A stretch of 64,000 nt of DNA from Tetrahymena thermophila SB210. Taxonomy: Eukaryota; Ciliophora; Oligohymenophorea; Hymenostomatida; Tetrahymenidae. Numbering within the stretch: the stretch's first letter is position 1; every line of letters begins with the position of its first letter. Below the pieces are notes generated by a model that was given only the letters and a program-made list of their open reading frames with translations, made no database searches and was not told the origin of the DNA. Of this stretch, positions 25,864 through 36,510 are shown one piece after another. The stretch covers positions 248,001 to 312,000 of the forward strand of contig NW_002476484.1 in the NCBI RefSeq assembly GCF_000189635.1, given 5' to 3'. Position numbers and translations under genes: made by a program.

Positions 25864-26313
25864 AAAATCATCAAGAAATAAATAAAATAAGCAAATTACT
25901 CAAACATACTTGAAAATTAATTAATTACTAAATACTATTTATTTGTCTATTTTTATATTATAATATGATTTATATATAATATTTTACTTTATAGTTTTAT
26001 AACCAATTGAAAAAAGTTTGCAATTATATTTATTACAATATCACTAAATAATTAACATGAAGATTAATTATTAAATTTAGATAAATAACTTGAATTACTT
26101 ACTTACTAAAGATTCTTATTTAATCAAAATAAATTAATAGAATCAATAATTTAAAAATATCATTACAATATTAAAATAAAAATAGTAAAAATAACAATAG
26201 CAACAACTAAAAACTTTGAAATATTTATTAAAATTAGATTAGAATTGTTTAGATTTTGTTGAAAGACATTTTATTAATATTACTATAATAATACTTTTAG
26301 CGTGGATAAATAA
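25864..26313. other. AT-rich spacer
   Basis: Non-coding stretch between the checkpoint gene and a small (+) gene. It contains only AT-rich sequence, with no repeat, RNA or frame recognised. Confidence 0.5.
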
Positions 26314-26616
26314 ATGAGATTTATTAGAGTTAAAAATATCAAAAATGCTATTTTAATGATTTTGATATTAATTTTCTTAATATGGTCAGTACATTTTGTG
26401 CTTTCAGCTGGTTTTTCAATAGTTGATAAAAATGGATGTCTAAGACCAGCTTATACTTGCAAGTCTGATAGATACTTAGAAAATGGTTACTCTTCCTTTG
26501 TTTATTAATAGTTATAAAACAATCCTATTTGCTAACAAAAATAATCAAATTATTTATAATAGAAATCTAACATTAAATTATGGCCATATAATTGCGATAA
26601 AGCTGCACTTTAATGA
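26314..26616 (+). CDS. Small secreted or membrane-anchored Cys-containing protein
   Basis: Single exon, 100 residues, ATG 26314 to TGA 26614. A basic start (MRFIRVKNIKN) is followed by a strong hydrophobic segment, residues 12-32, which could be a signal peptide or membrane anchor. The remaining ~65 residues contain four cysteines (near C42, C49, C73, C94) and Gln/Asn-rich spacers. The even cysteine number would fit two disulphides in an exported protein. No family is recognised. The gene is short, but the base composition rises above the surrounding spacer and the frame ends in TGA. Confidence 0.6.
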
Positions 26617-28075
26617 AAGCTAAATATATATATAACTGTAAAGATAAGTAAGTAAGTATGCTAAATTATATTGTATAAATTATTAAAAAATAAAAATTCA
26701 ACATTAAAAGTTATTCAATATTCTGATTTATTTATTTAAATGATATTTGGAAATAAATTGAAGTGTATCTAAAAATCTATAAATTAAATATTTAATAAGT
26801 TATCAAAATATTGTAAATAATTTCAAATTTTTAAATTATTCATCTAATATCTCATACAGTACTTAACTAATGAATCAATGAAGAAAACTTACTATTTTTA
26901 TAACCATTACTCACTTTCTATTAAAATTTTCAAAACTACTTCTAAAAATTTATAATTTTTTTCAAATATTTTATTTTTATTTCCAATTTAACTATTTGGC
27001 ATTACTTAAATATCTCTAGATAAATAATATTAAGAATTGAATTTTGATGAGAACTATTTGATAAATCAAAAAGTAAGTAAGTATTTAAATTGATACACAA
27101 AACAACAAAATTTTAATAAATAAAAATATTTTAATTAAAAATGAAAATTATTATATGAATAATAATCGTAAAAGTTAATAGATCAATTTAAACTATTTTT
27201 TTAATTTAAGAAGTATTCATAAAAATCAGTTAATGAAAAATTTATATTAAAAATGTTTGATTTATTTTATTTTTAAAGACTTATTCAAAAATTTATTTTT
27301 TATTCTGTAATTAAAAAAATGAATTAAAATTTAAATAAAGCAAGTACATTTTTTTTACAAACATATTTATTATCCTTTTTAAATTATTCTGCTAATATTT
27401 CAAATAATGATTGAATAAAATATAAAATAATTAAAATATACTATTTTATAACAATTAATAATAAAACTATTTCGAAAATTTAATAGTTTATTTAAAGATT
27501 CTATTTTATGTTAATTTAAAATTTGATTTTTTGATAATGCTCAAACATCACTCTATAATATTAATTTAGATGATTATTCGATAAATCAAAAAGTACTTAA
27601 ATTAATACACAAAATAGTAATTAATATTTAATAAATCAAAAATATCAAAAATACTTTGATTTATTATGAAAATTATAATAAATAATCATAAAAGTAAATA
27701 TATTTATAGATTTTTACAAATTTTTTTAATTTCAAAAGAATTTATAAAAATCAGTTAATTGAAAATTAATATTATTAATTTATGATTCTATTTTTTTTAA
27801 AAAAATGAGTTCTTACTTATTAATAAAATAAATAAATAAATTAGTGTAAAGCTTTAAATAAATCAAACATAATTTTATTGTTTTTTAATACATAATTTTT
27901 GTTTTAAGTATTAAACCATTATCATTATTTTGTTTATTAGGAAATTGACCAGTTAATTTTACTAGTTTTTATGTAATCAAATAAATTTTTTAAAACTCAT
28001 TAATTGTTTAATCAAAAAAGTAAAAACACTCTAAAAAAATTAAAAGCTGTTATTAACTTTTATATTCAAAGAAGT
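26617..28075. repeat. AT-rich spacer with a diverged tandem duplication
   Basis: A 1.46-kb gene-free stretch. The segment around 27040-27260 (gataaatcaaaaagta, then ttaaattgatacacaaaa, then ataaaaatcagttaat) recurs in the same order at about 27565-27770. That makes a diverged direct duplication with a period near 520 bp. Nothing in it looks coding. Confidence 0.55.
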
Positions 28076-29194
28076 ATGGGAGAAAGATTGGTGAAAACGG
28101 AAGTTGGTGATAAGATTTGTTAGCAAATTGCAGAGGAACTTTCAAAAGGTTAATTAGAAAGCAGTCAATTAAAGACTGCACGTCACTAGAAGAGCTTTAC
28201 AGAAAATAACGAAGACATGTTAAAAAAATTTGATACTAATAAAAAAATAATTTAGTCTATTAACTCCTCGCCATAAGAAAAAATAATTTAAAACAATAAC
28301 TTTGATAGCTCTTGGGGAGTAGAATCTTCTATTCAGATTATACATGCTGCTTAAAATGAATTAATTGAAAAATGCAAAGATTAGCAAAGTATTATTCAGT
28401 ATTTCTAAGAAAAAAACCTATGGACTCCATACATATAATAGAAGGTGAAAACTACAAGTCAAAAGATAATCCCATAATTAAATTTAAAGAATAAAAACTA
28501 TTCCTTAAGAAATTCTACTTAAGTTAGCGATACAAGCGTAAACTAGAGTTAAGAAAAGTGGCTAAAATCTTCTTAAAACTACTACTTTAGTAAATTCTAA
28601 TAAGATCATGTGATAAATCCAAACGCTGTTTCTACTTAATTCAGTAACAGTTCTACATAAAAAGATGCTACCTCTCGCATTTATGAAAGGCTGAAGAACA
28701 TCTAGAATCTAAAAAAGGAACTCATGGGATAATAGGCATAACAGCTTGCTCATTTAGAATAAAAAGTAGAATAGCTAAATCTTAGACAGTCTTAATATGA
28801 GCAAGAAAGATAAAAGTTAAATATTCAAATTTAAAATAAAATGAGTGACATTAAATCTTATGTTTACAAACCTCCTACACTTGAAGAGATGAAAAAAAAG
28901 AATGATCCATCATAAATTATGAAATATAATGAATAATCAGGTAAAATAAATTATAAACTAGCAATAGCTTAAATACATCAAAGAAAATATTCTGAAAATT
29001 GGAAGAAGCTTTCTGAGTAAAAAGAATTAATTAATTAAAATAAATCTTAAAGAGCTGACACTAAATATAACCTTTCATATGGATTCAACATAAAACTAAC
29101 TCAATAATAAAATACAAAAGTCAATTTTTTGATGCCAAGTTTATCAAAAAGTATCTCACAAAATAGCAAATTAACTTAAAAATATATTAAATGA
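28076..29194 (+). CDS. Gln-rich coiled-coil protein, function unknown
   Basis: Single exon, 372 residues, ATG 28076 to TGA 29192. It is hydrophilic throughout. The centre (about residues 200-265) is a Gln/Glu-rich coiled coil (RIYERLKNIQNLKKE, then QQAQQLAHLEQKVEQL). Either side is Ser/Asn-rich and probably disordered. A Pro-containing segment, SYVYKPPTLEEMKKK, follows the coil. No signal peptide or membrane segment is present. No known family is recognised. The next gene is convergent, 576 bp away. Confidence 0.75.
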
Positions 29195-29770
29195 ACATTT
29201 TTTGTTTTTTTTTTACATTTTTACATGATAAAAAGTATTTTAGTTGGTTAGTTTTCATATTTTGATTTATTCATTTATTAATTAATTAGTAAGCATATTA
29301 AGTTCCATTTTAAAAATTATACTCAATATGAATACCACTTTACATAATTAATTGCATTTGTTGTCAAACATTCAAAAATTGTTTGTGTATTATTAATCAT
29401 TTATCCATCAATCAATATATCAAAATTATTCAACTAATTACTATCAAAACATATTGTTTATTTTTTATTTAAAATATATTTTTCTAAATACCAAATGCTA
29501 TTTAAAAATTAGCTGCCTATTTTTATATACTATTGCTTTGCCAATATGATTTTAGACACTTGAAACTCTATTTTGAAATTAATTATTTGAGATTGATTGT
29601 TGATGCTAAAATATCAATCAATGACTTTAAGAAAGATCTATCGATTAATATATATAGTTCATTATTTTTCACAAAAATAAAATTTTCAGAAACTTAATTT
29701 CACAATAAAATTTTAAGTGTCTTAAAATGTATTATCAATGCTCTTTAAGAGTATACATAAATCTTTTAAA
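29195..29770. other. Convergent AT-rich spacer
   Basis: 3' regions of two facing genes. No frame, RNA gene or repeat is visible. Confidence 0.5.
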
Positions 29771-31908
29771 TCAAATTAATTCTGCAATCTAAAATGAATC
29801 ATCAACAACCACTTCATGAGTTTATTCAAAAATATTTAAAACTTATTCTTTACTTTACTGACTTAGAAAATTAATTATTATTTAGTTTTTTTTTACTAAA
29901 ATAAATTAATTAATTTAATTTGTAATTTTTGATAAATTATTAAATTTTAAATTACAAAGAATTAAATAAATAAATATTTGAATTTAATTTGATAAACTTT
30001 TTATAATTTTAAGGAAAAATATAAAATTTATTTAGCTTGACCATTTTTTTTGCATATAATCAAAACAATTTTATTGAATAAAATATATTATTTATTTACA
30101 TTTAAAGAATATTTTTATTTATTTAAGATTTTAATCATTCATTAATTATTAAACTTTGCTTTTTATTATCTCAGCAACAGCATTATTTGGTTAGTTTTCT
30201 ATCTAAAATTAAATATTTTAAAAGGGACACAACAAATTACTGTGAATGTTATAAAGTCCATCAAGTAACTATTAATTTCTTTTTAATTTAATTAAGGTAA
30301 GTTATTGAATTTAGTTTTATATTTAATTTACTATAGGTGGGATTAACGTCAATATGTTCAGGATGAATCCAATTAATATTAACGAATGATTTTGTAAGCT
30401 TGTTTTTAAAGACATAATTGTAAAGATCAATAGACTAATTGATTCTTTCCTACATTTTTGTATAAAAATATTTTTTTAATAAAGATTTAATAAATAAACT
30501 ATTTAATTACTCTTAGTTGATCCTTTAAATTGTACACTTTATTTTGGTTAAGTTCCTTATAATAAAGCATTTAGAAGTAATCACTGTTGTTTAATTAATC
30601 AAATATGTTAAATATAAAACTAAATATTCAATTTTAATATTACCCTCTAGTTGGGAATGTACCTATGTCTTGTTTATATTAACCGAATTCCTTCTAAAAT
30701 TATGCAAAATTTTTGCTGAATTTGTTTGCCAAGTTGTAAATACCAACTTTGAAGAAATCATCAAGAGCTTAATTAAAATTAATTCCTCCTTTTGCATTTT
30801 ATATAAACAAGTTAGCATAGTTTTATACTTTCAAGCAGAATTGATAGAATTTATTTTTTTAAATAATCTGAAGGAGCTTTTCTTCCTCTTTTTTCTTTAA
30901 ATCCTCATTTGTTATGGTGTTATATGACTCATATTCTTGCTAAATTTCAAGATCCTCATCTAATTTACGAGATTTGTCTTTTCCAATAATAATTTTATCA
31001 GTAATTTTGCTAACTTTGAATTGTTTGTATTCTCCTTATTGTATGTTTCTATTAACAATTTAAACATACTTTTCCAAATATTTCTATCGAAGGTTAATAT
31101 CTTTTTAAATTAAAAAATTAATTATTTAATTTTGATTCATTTATTGATTGATTGATTGATTAAAAATTTAGAAAATCAAATAAATTATGTTTAAAATGTC
31201 TTTGAAATATTTTTCCTTTGAAACAAACAAAACAAAAGGCACGAATTCCTTGTTTCTATTTGTATTGGATTATTTTTATAGATATTTAAAAATTAATATT
31301 TAGTTATTTTTTATCTTTTTTACATTTCTTTTTATTCAAATGGTAACTAAAAGAGTTTCTGACATCAATAAACCTAATCTAATTATTTCTGTGTAGGAAA
31401 AAATTCTCAAAGAAATAGTCAAAAGTGTATAAATAGGCAAGAGTTCCGATGACACTAGGTGACTTAAATCTGACTAAATTTATATTAAAATATAAAGGTA
31501 ATTTATGCGAGGATTTTACTTATCAGAAATTAAAATTTTTATTGTTTTTAATGAGCTTTTTTTGTAAATCTATTTGAATTAATTACCTAAATTAAGTGCA
31601 AACATACCGAAAATAGGATACCACTTATACTTCCATGTTTAGTCATAACAGTAATTGAAATATTCGAAGTGCCCGTAAATCAATTTTTTGTTAATTTTTG
31701 GTAAAAAGTTAGTATCAATGGTCTTTCCATAAATTTCGAGGTATTCTTTGTAGGTTAAATAGTGATACTTTCTATATCTTTCATCTTCAAAGAAATTTAT
31801 CATATCATCTTCACTTTTAAACATACCTAACTCCTAAATTTCTTTCTAAGAGCTCTTCTTAGCTTTTTGCTAAGGCTTATTTGTTTAATTTTCAACCAAA
31901 CTAGCCAT
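29771..31908 (-). CDS. Unrecognised eight-exon protein
   Basis: Minus-strand exons 31908-31587, 31473-31324, 31100-30644, 30583-30511, 30449-30332, 30278-30241, 30202-30100, 29841-29771 give 443 residues; phases run 1, 1, 2, 0, 1, 0, 1. The N-terminal third is rich in Tyr and aromatic residues (YRKYHYLTYKEYLEIYGK, HFEYFNYCYDQTWKYKWYP). It is followed by one moderately hydrophobic stretch (FGMFALNL...SVIGTLAYLYTF) and then charged helical sequence (EEEKLLQIIQKN). The C-terminus ends in VVVDDSFQIAELI. The intron between exons 6 and 7 would be only 38 bp, short for this genome, so the last three exons are less sure. One possibility is a ciliate-specific organelle membrane subunit, but no motif proves it. 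Confidence 0.6.
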
Positions 31909-32143
31909 TTTCTATATTAATTGTCCTGATACTATCCCTTTATTCTAACCTTAATAATTAATAAATCTTGCTTAAGTTTCTATGTATTTTCTTTTTCTAA
32001 ACAAGTTATTTATTACCGTATATATAAATAAATAGATAAATATCTTTCTAAATTACTTTTAATATGATCAAAACCAGCTTAATATTTAATTAACTTTAAC
32101 AATGCTAAAAGTATAATTCAATTCTTTTCAATATAGCTATCTA

Positions 32144-32225
32144 GCACGTGTGGCCGAGCGGTCTAAGGCGGCGCACTCAAGTTGCGTTGGAGCGATCCGC
32201 GTGAGTTCGAATCTCACCGCGTGCA
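32144..32225 (+). tRNA. tRNA-Leu(CAA), copy 1
   Basis: 82 bp, class II tRNA. Acceptor GCACGTG pairs with CGCGTGC with a T-G wobble, the discriminator is A, and no CCA is encoded. The anticodon loop CTCAAGT places CAA at 34-36, reading the Leu codon UUG. The variable arm is long, and the T-arm is GTGAG-TTCGAAT-CTCAC. No intron. A T-run follows as a Pol III terminator. Confidence 0.95.
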
Positions 32226-32390
32226 TATTTTTTTTTTAATAATCATATTTAATTTTAAATGTCTCATTAATATAAAAAGAGATTATATCCCATTCAAAAT
32301 TACTACTTCTACTTAATTTAATTTGAGTTAAGATTAAAAGTCAAAGAAATAACTATGCAAAACTCAAGTAAATTACTAATATTTCATCTA

Positions 32391-32472
32391 GCACGTGTGG
32401 CCGAGCGGTCTAAGGCGGCGCACTCAAGTTGCGTTGGAGCGATCCGCGTGAGTTCGAATCTCACCGCGTGCA
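32391..32472 (+). tRNA. tRNA-Leu(CAA), copy 2
   Basis: Same sequence as copy 1. It faces copy 3 tail-to-tail across a 62-bp AT-rich spacer. The leader atatttcatcta is shared with copies 3 and 6. Confidence 0.95.
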
Positions 32473-32534
32473 TATTTTTTATTTTAAAAACTAAATCTTT
32501 AAAAAATAATATTCTTTTTAAGATAAAAAAAATA

Positions 32535-32616
32535 TGCACGCGGTGAGATTCGAACTCACGCGGATCGCTCCAACGCAACTTGAGTGCGCCGCCTTAGACC
32601 GCTCGGCCACACGTGC
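32535..32616 (-). tRNA. tRNA-Leu(CAA), copy 3
   Basis: Reverse-strand copy with the same sequence as copy 1. Its leader, read on the minus strand, ends aacaaatatttcatcta as in copy 6. With copy 2 it forms a long palindrome. Confidence 0.95.
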
Positions 32617-32813
32617 TAGATGAAATATTTGTTGTTTACTTGAATTTTGGTTATTTATTTCTTATAATTTTAACTAAAGATTCAAATAAATTGGTAAAAG
32701 CAAATATTTGATATTAGATTTTAAAACCAATTAGAAAAAATACATTTATTTATTTTGTTTGTAAGAAATTAAGTAAGTAAATAAATAAATAAAATTTTTT
32801 CAAAAAAAAATTA

Positions 32814-32895
32814 TGCACGCGGTGAGATTTGAACTCACGCGGATCGCTCCAACGCAACTTGAGTGCGCCGCCTTAGACCGCTCGGCCACACGTGC
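32814..32895 (-). tRNA. tRNA-Leu(CAA), copy 4, T-loop variant
   Basis: Reverse-strand copy with one difference from all the others: the T-loop reads TTCAAAT instead of TTCGAAT, a G-to-A change at position 57. A purine is usual there, so it should still fold. It is the counterpart of copy 5 in the inverted duplication. Confidence 0.95.
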
Positions 32896-33269
32896 TAGAT
32901 AGCAATTTAGAATAAAAAAAATAATTATGTAAATAATTTAAAATTTCAACAATTAATTTATCAAATTTCATTTATAAAAAGAATTTAGCATTTTAATTTT
33001 AAAAGTAAAATTTTTTTTTAATTAATAAATACTTAATTATTTTATTAAGTCAATCAATTAACATGATTGTTTAAGAATAGCAGGTTAAAATAAACATTAA
33101 TTATTTTTGTTATTAATTTGAAAAAATATTGTTAATTAAATTTGATATTTAAAAAATACAATATAAAAACTTAATAAAGGTGCTTATGGATAATGAATTG
33201 ATTTTAAAAAAAGATTTATTTGAGCATATTTTATATTATTTAAAATATTTTATACTAATATATCACCTA

Positions 33270-33351
33270 GCACGTGTGGCCGAGCGGTCTAAGGCGGCGC
33301 ACTCAAGTTGCGTTGGAGCGATCCGCGTGAGTTCGAATCTCACCGCGTGCA
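33270..33351 (+). tRNA. tRNA-Leu(CAA), copy 5
   Basis: Same sequence as copy 1. The leader tatcaccta is shared with copies 8 and 9. A T-run follows. Confidence 0.95.
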
Positions 33352-33524
33352 TAATTTTTTATTTAAAAGAATTTCATTTATTTATTTACTTACAAAAAAA
33401 TTGTATTTTTGCTATTTGGTGTTTAAATTTAATATCAAATATTTGTTTTACTTATTTGAATCTTTAGCTAAAGGTTCTAGAAATAAATAAAAAAAATTGA
33501 AGTAAACAACAAATATTTCATCTA

Positions 33525-33606
33525 GCACGTGTGGCCGAGCGGTCTAAGGCGGCGCACTCAAGTTGCGTTGGAGCGATCCGCGTGAGTTCGAATCTCACCG
33601 CGTGCA
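33525..33606 (+). tRNA. tRNA-Leu(CAA), copy 6
   Basis: Same sequence as copy 1. The leader aacaaatatttcatcta matches copy 3 in inverted orientation. Confidence 0.95.
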
Positions 33607-34365
33607 TATTTTTATTTTTTATTTTGAAAATTTGATTTAAAAGATTATAAATGCATGATCCTAGCTTCTAATTAACTTTTTTCTAAAATACACTTATTAT
33701 TGAAAAAATTAATTTATTAATTTGTTTAAAGAAAATTTTGTTTTTACATAAATTATATATTTTAATTACTTTTTATTCTAACATTAGACATAAAATAGAA
33801 TTTTAAATATAAAAGGTTTAAATTAAATAACATTTCATAAATAAATAGGTTAGGATTTTTTAAAAACTATAAAACAATAAATAAATTATATTTTTTTCTC
33901 TTATTATTTTCAATTTTCAGTTTAAGAGATAATTTAAAATTAGTAAATAATAGAAAAGTATCCATAAATAATAAAAATTTAACTTGAATCATATCAGCAG
34001 TAATTTGTAGTAGTAAATTTACAAGCTTTGAATTCCTAAATATTATAGAAGACTTAGGATATTTTTTAATTTGCACACCTATTTAAGAAATAAAATTAAT
34101 TTTATATCCTAACTATTTCATAATAGTTACTGTAAGTTAATAAACAAATAGGTTACAATATTTAAGCTCATTAACTCTATAGTAAAAAAGATATTATAAA
34201 TTACCTATTTACTGAAAATTTTAAAGAATTTTTTTTCCTTTAAAAATATTTTTATTAATATATAAACAAGCATACTAAGTAAGTAAGTTAGTAAGTAAGT
34301 TGTAATTTTAATTCATTAACTTTAATATTTTTTTTATTTTTATAAAATTTTATTTTTAAAGTGTT
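33607..34365. other. AT-rich spacer
   Basis: 759 bp between tRNA copy 6 and the 3' end of the small minus-strand gene. It contains a TAAG/AAGT microsatellite at about 34275-34302. No frame or RNA gene is recognised. Confidence 0.5.
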
Positions 34366-34866
34366 TCATTCAATTTCCATAATTAGTAAACCCAAGCTAT
34401 TTTATTTTTAAATTCTTGTATTTTTTATTTTTTGGACATACTAGTGTATATGAGGTACTGCCATATAGAAATTAGGGTCTGTTTATCTTTCATATTCCTC
34501 TAAAATAATATCTTTGAATGTTATCTTTTTTCTATTAGATTAAATTTACTCAATATTTTTTTCATTATTTTAAATTACTTCTTCTCTGGCTTTTATTTTT
34601 TATTATAAAATTTTTATTTTTTAATTCTTTTGTCTTTGAAGCTTTCTTTTTTCAGCCATTCTTTCTAAATAGCCATCATCTATAAAGGTTTTTTATTCTA
34701 TCTAAATATCTGATTCCTCATTTGATTTACTTTAACTTTCACATAAATTATAACTTTCATCGCACTTTTTAGGAGAAAAGTGATATAAAATTTTATTGTA
34801 TTAATCCTCCAACTTCTATTGTAATAAACTAATATTCTCTAATGTTTTTTACATTTGGTTAAACAT
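34366..34866 (-). CDS. Small coiled-coil hypothetical protein
   Basis: Single exon, 166 residues, ATG 34866 to TGA 34366. It is hydrophilic and Lys/Glu/Gln-rich. The middle is coiled-coil prone (RMAEKRKLQRQKNQKIKIL), then comes a more ordered stretch, DPNFYMAVPHIHQYVQ. The frame holds 166 codons without TGA and has raised GC at codon ends, so it is probably real. It sits alone inside the tRNA cluster, between copies 6 and 7. No family is recognised. Confidence 0.6.
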
Positions 34867-35268
34867 TTATTTATTTTTTATTTTATTTTTGTTTTTGTTT
34901 AAAAATTAATTATCATCTAAGAATTTAAAAATTAAGGAAATTTAAACATCATTTTATTAATATGAAAACCTTTTTATCTCAAATTAATCTTATAAAAAAT
35001 ATTTGAGTTAATCAATCAAAATTTCTTTTATTTTTTAATTACTCATTTGAAATAAATTAATAATTGTCTGACTGATCATAAAAAAATCAACTCACCAAAA
35101 AATTATTGTGAATAAAAGTGTTATAGCTTTACTTATATTTATTACTTTTTATTTTTAATAAATTTTAAAATCAAATTTATGAATTAAATTCAAAAATTAA
35201 TTACAATTCTATTATAAATAAATTAAATCTTCAAAGTCATTCCTGTTTTAGTTTATAGATATTATCTA
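34867..35268. other. AT-rich spacer
   Basis: Upstream region of the small minus-strand gene and of tRNA copy 7. No further features are seen. The spacers 35351-35737 and 35820-36058 are similarly empty. Confidence 0.5.
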
Positions 35269-35350
35269 GCACGTGTGGCCGAGCGGTCTAAGGCGGCGCA
35301 CTCAAGTTGCGTTGGAGCGATCCGCGTGAGTTCGAATCTCACCGCGTGCA
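35269..35350 (+). tRNA. tRNA-Leu(CAA), copy 7
   Basis: Same sequence as copy 1, followed by a 10-base T-run. It lies upstream of the divergent small gene at 34366-34866. Confidence 0.95.
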
Positions 35351-35737
35351 TATTTTTTTTTTTGATCAAAATATTATCAACTAACTAATCTACTTTGTTT
35401 GATATTAAAATATTTAATCAAATTACATTTATTGAAGAATTATATCTTTATTTAGCTATATTTTACTTACTTATTTTTGTATTGTTTTTTTTAATAAATT
35501 TATTATTTAAAAATTGGAATTTATACTCAATACTGAATTTTTGATTAATTTAAGAGATAGATTAAAAGCTAAGACAGTAATTTAAAAAAAAATAAATTAA
35601 TTAAATTTTGTAAAATTGATTAAATTTTATTAACAAAAATAAATTCAATTAATTTTAAAATAAAAGGTTTCCTTATGAAAAATTTTAATGCAAAAAATAA
35701 ATATTGTTTTGCTTATTTTGAAATTAAATATCACCTA

Positions 35738-35819
35738 GCACGTGTGGCCGAGCGGTCTAAGGCGGCGCACTCAAGTTGCGTTGGAGCGATCCGCGTGAGT
35801 TCGAATCTCACCGCGTGCA
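35738..35819 (+). tRNA. tRNA-Leu(CAA), copy 8
   Basis: Same sequence as copy 1, with leader tatcaccta and a trailing T-run. Confidence 0.95.
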
Positions 35820-36058
35820 AATTTTTTTTATTTTATTAAATACTTAAGTTGTAAAGTTCAGAAAATATTTTAGACATAAAAATTTAAAAAAGCAATTTAA
35901 ATTTTACTTTTTATTTAAATTAATCATTAAAATTTTCTTAATATTATGTCTAAATTCTTATTGGAAAGATGCAATATAAGTTTAATGAATTCAAAAGTAA
36001 TAAAGTGAAATAAAAAAATAATAATTATTTTGCTAATTAATTTATTATATATCACCTA

Positions 36059-36140
36059 GCACGTGTGGCCGAGCGGTCTAAGGCGGCGCACTCAAGTTGC
36101 GTTGGAGCGATCCGCGTGAGTTCGAATCTCACCGCGTGCA
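36059..36140 (+). tRNA. tRNA-Leu(CAA), copy 9
   Basis: Same sequence as copy 1, with leader tatcaccta. It is the last gene of the cluster, about 370 bp before the first possible Met of the Vps8 gene. Confidence 0.95.
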
Positions 36141-36510
36141 AATTTTTTATTTTTATGAACAAATATTTAAAGATTTTGAAAAACAATTGATTTAAAATAC
36201 TTTAAAAAATAATTGTTATTAAGATCACCTTACTTTATGTAATGAATTAATCAATTAATTATGTTTGTTTATTTTCTTATTAGAATCTTTAATAAAGATT
36301 TTTTTTTTCTGCTTATTAATTAATTCAGATTAGCTTTCTGATTAAATCACTTTTTATAGCATTGAAAATATTAAAGGGAGAGATTGCAAACATATCATTT
36401 AAATAGTTTAATAGAGGAAATATAAAATTATTTTAAGAGTTAATAGAGAGCTGCTTGCTGTTAAGGCTGAGATTTTCAAGAAATGGATAAATAAATAAGA
36501 AAGAATTCGA

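Larger units (their letters stand above)
32535..33606. repeat. Inverted duplication of a two-tRNA block
   Basis: Block 32535-32895 (copies 3 and 4) and block 33270-33606 (copies 5 and 6) are inverted relatives. The inner spacers, 197 and 173 bp, share leader, microsatellite and an AT tract including the words caaatatttgatatta and aaagattcaaataa on opposite strands. Copy 3 corresponds to 6 and copy 4 to 5. Confidence 0.8.

Noticed and set aside
32355..33490. Several short protein frames of 60-95 residues overlapping the tRNA cluster
   Set aside because: They are translations through the tRNA-Leu genes on either strand; the shared 'protein' segment is the tRNA sequence itself.
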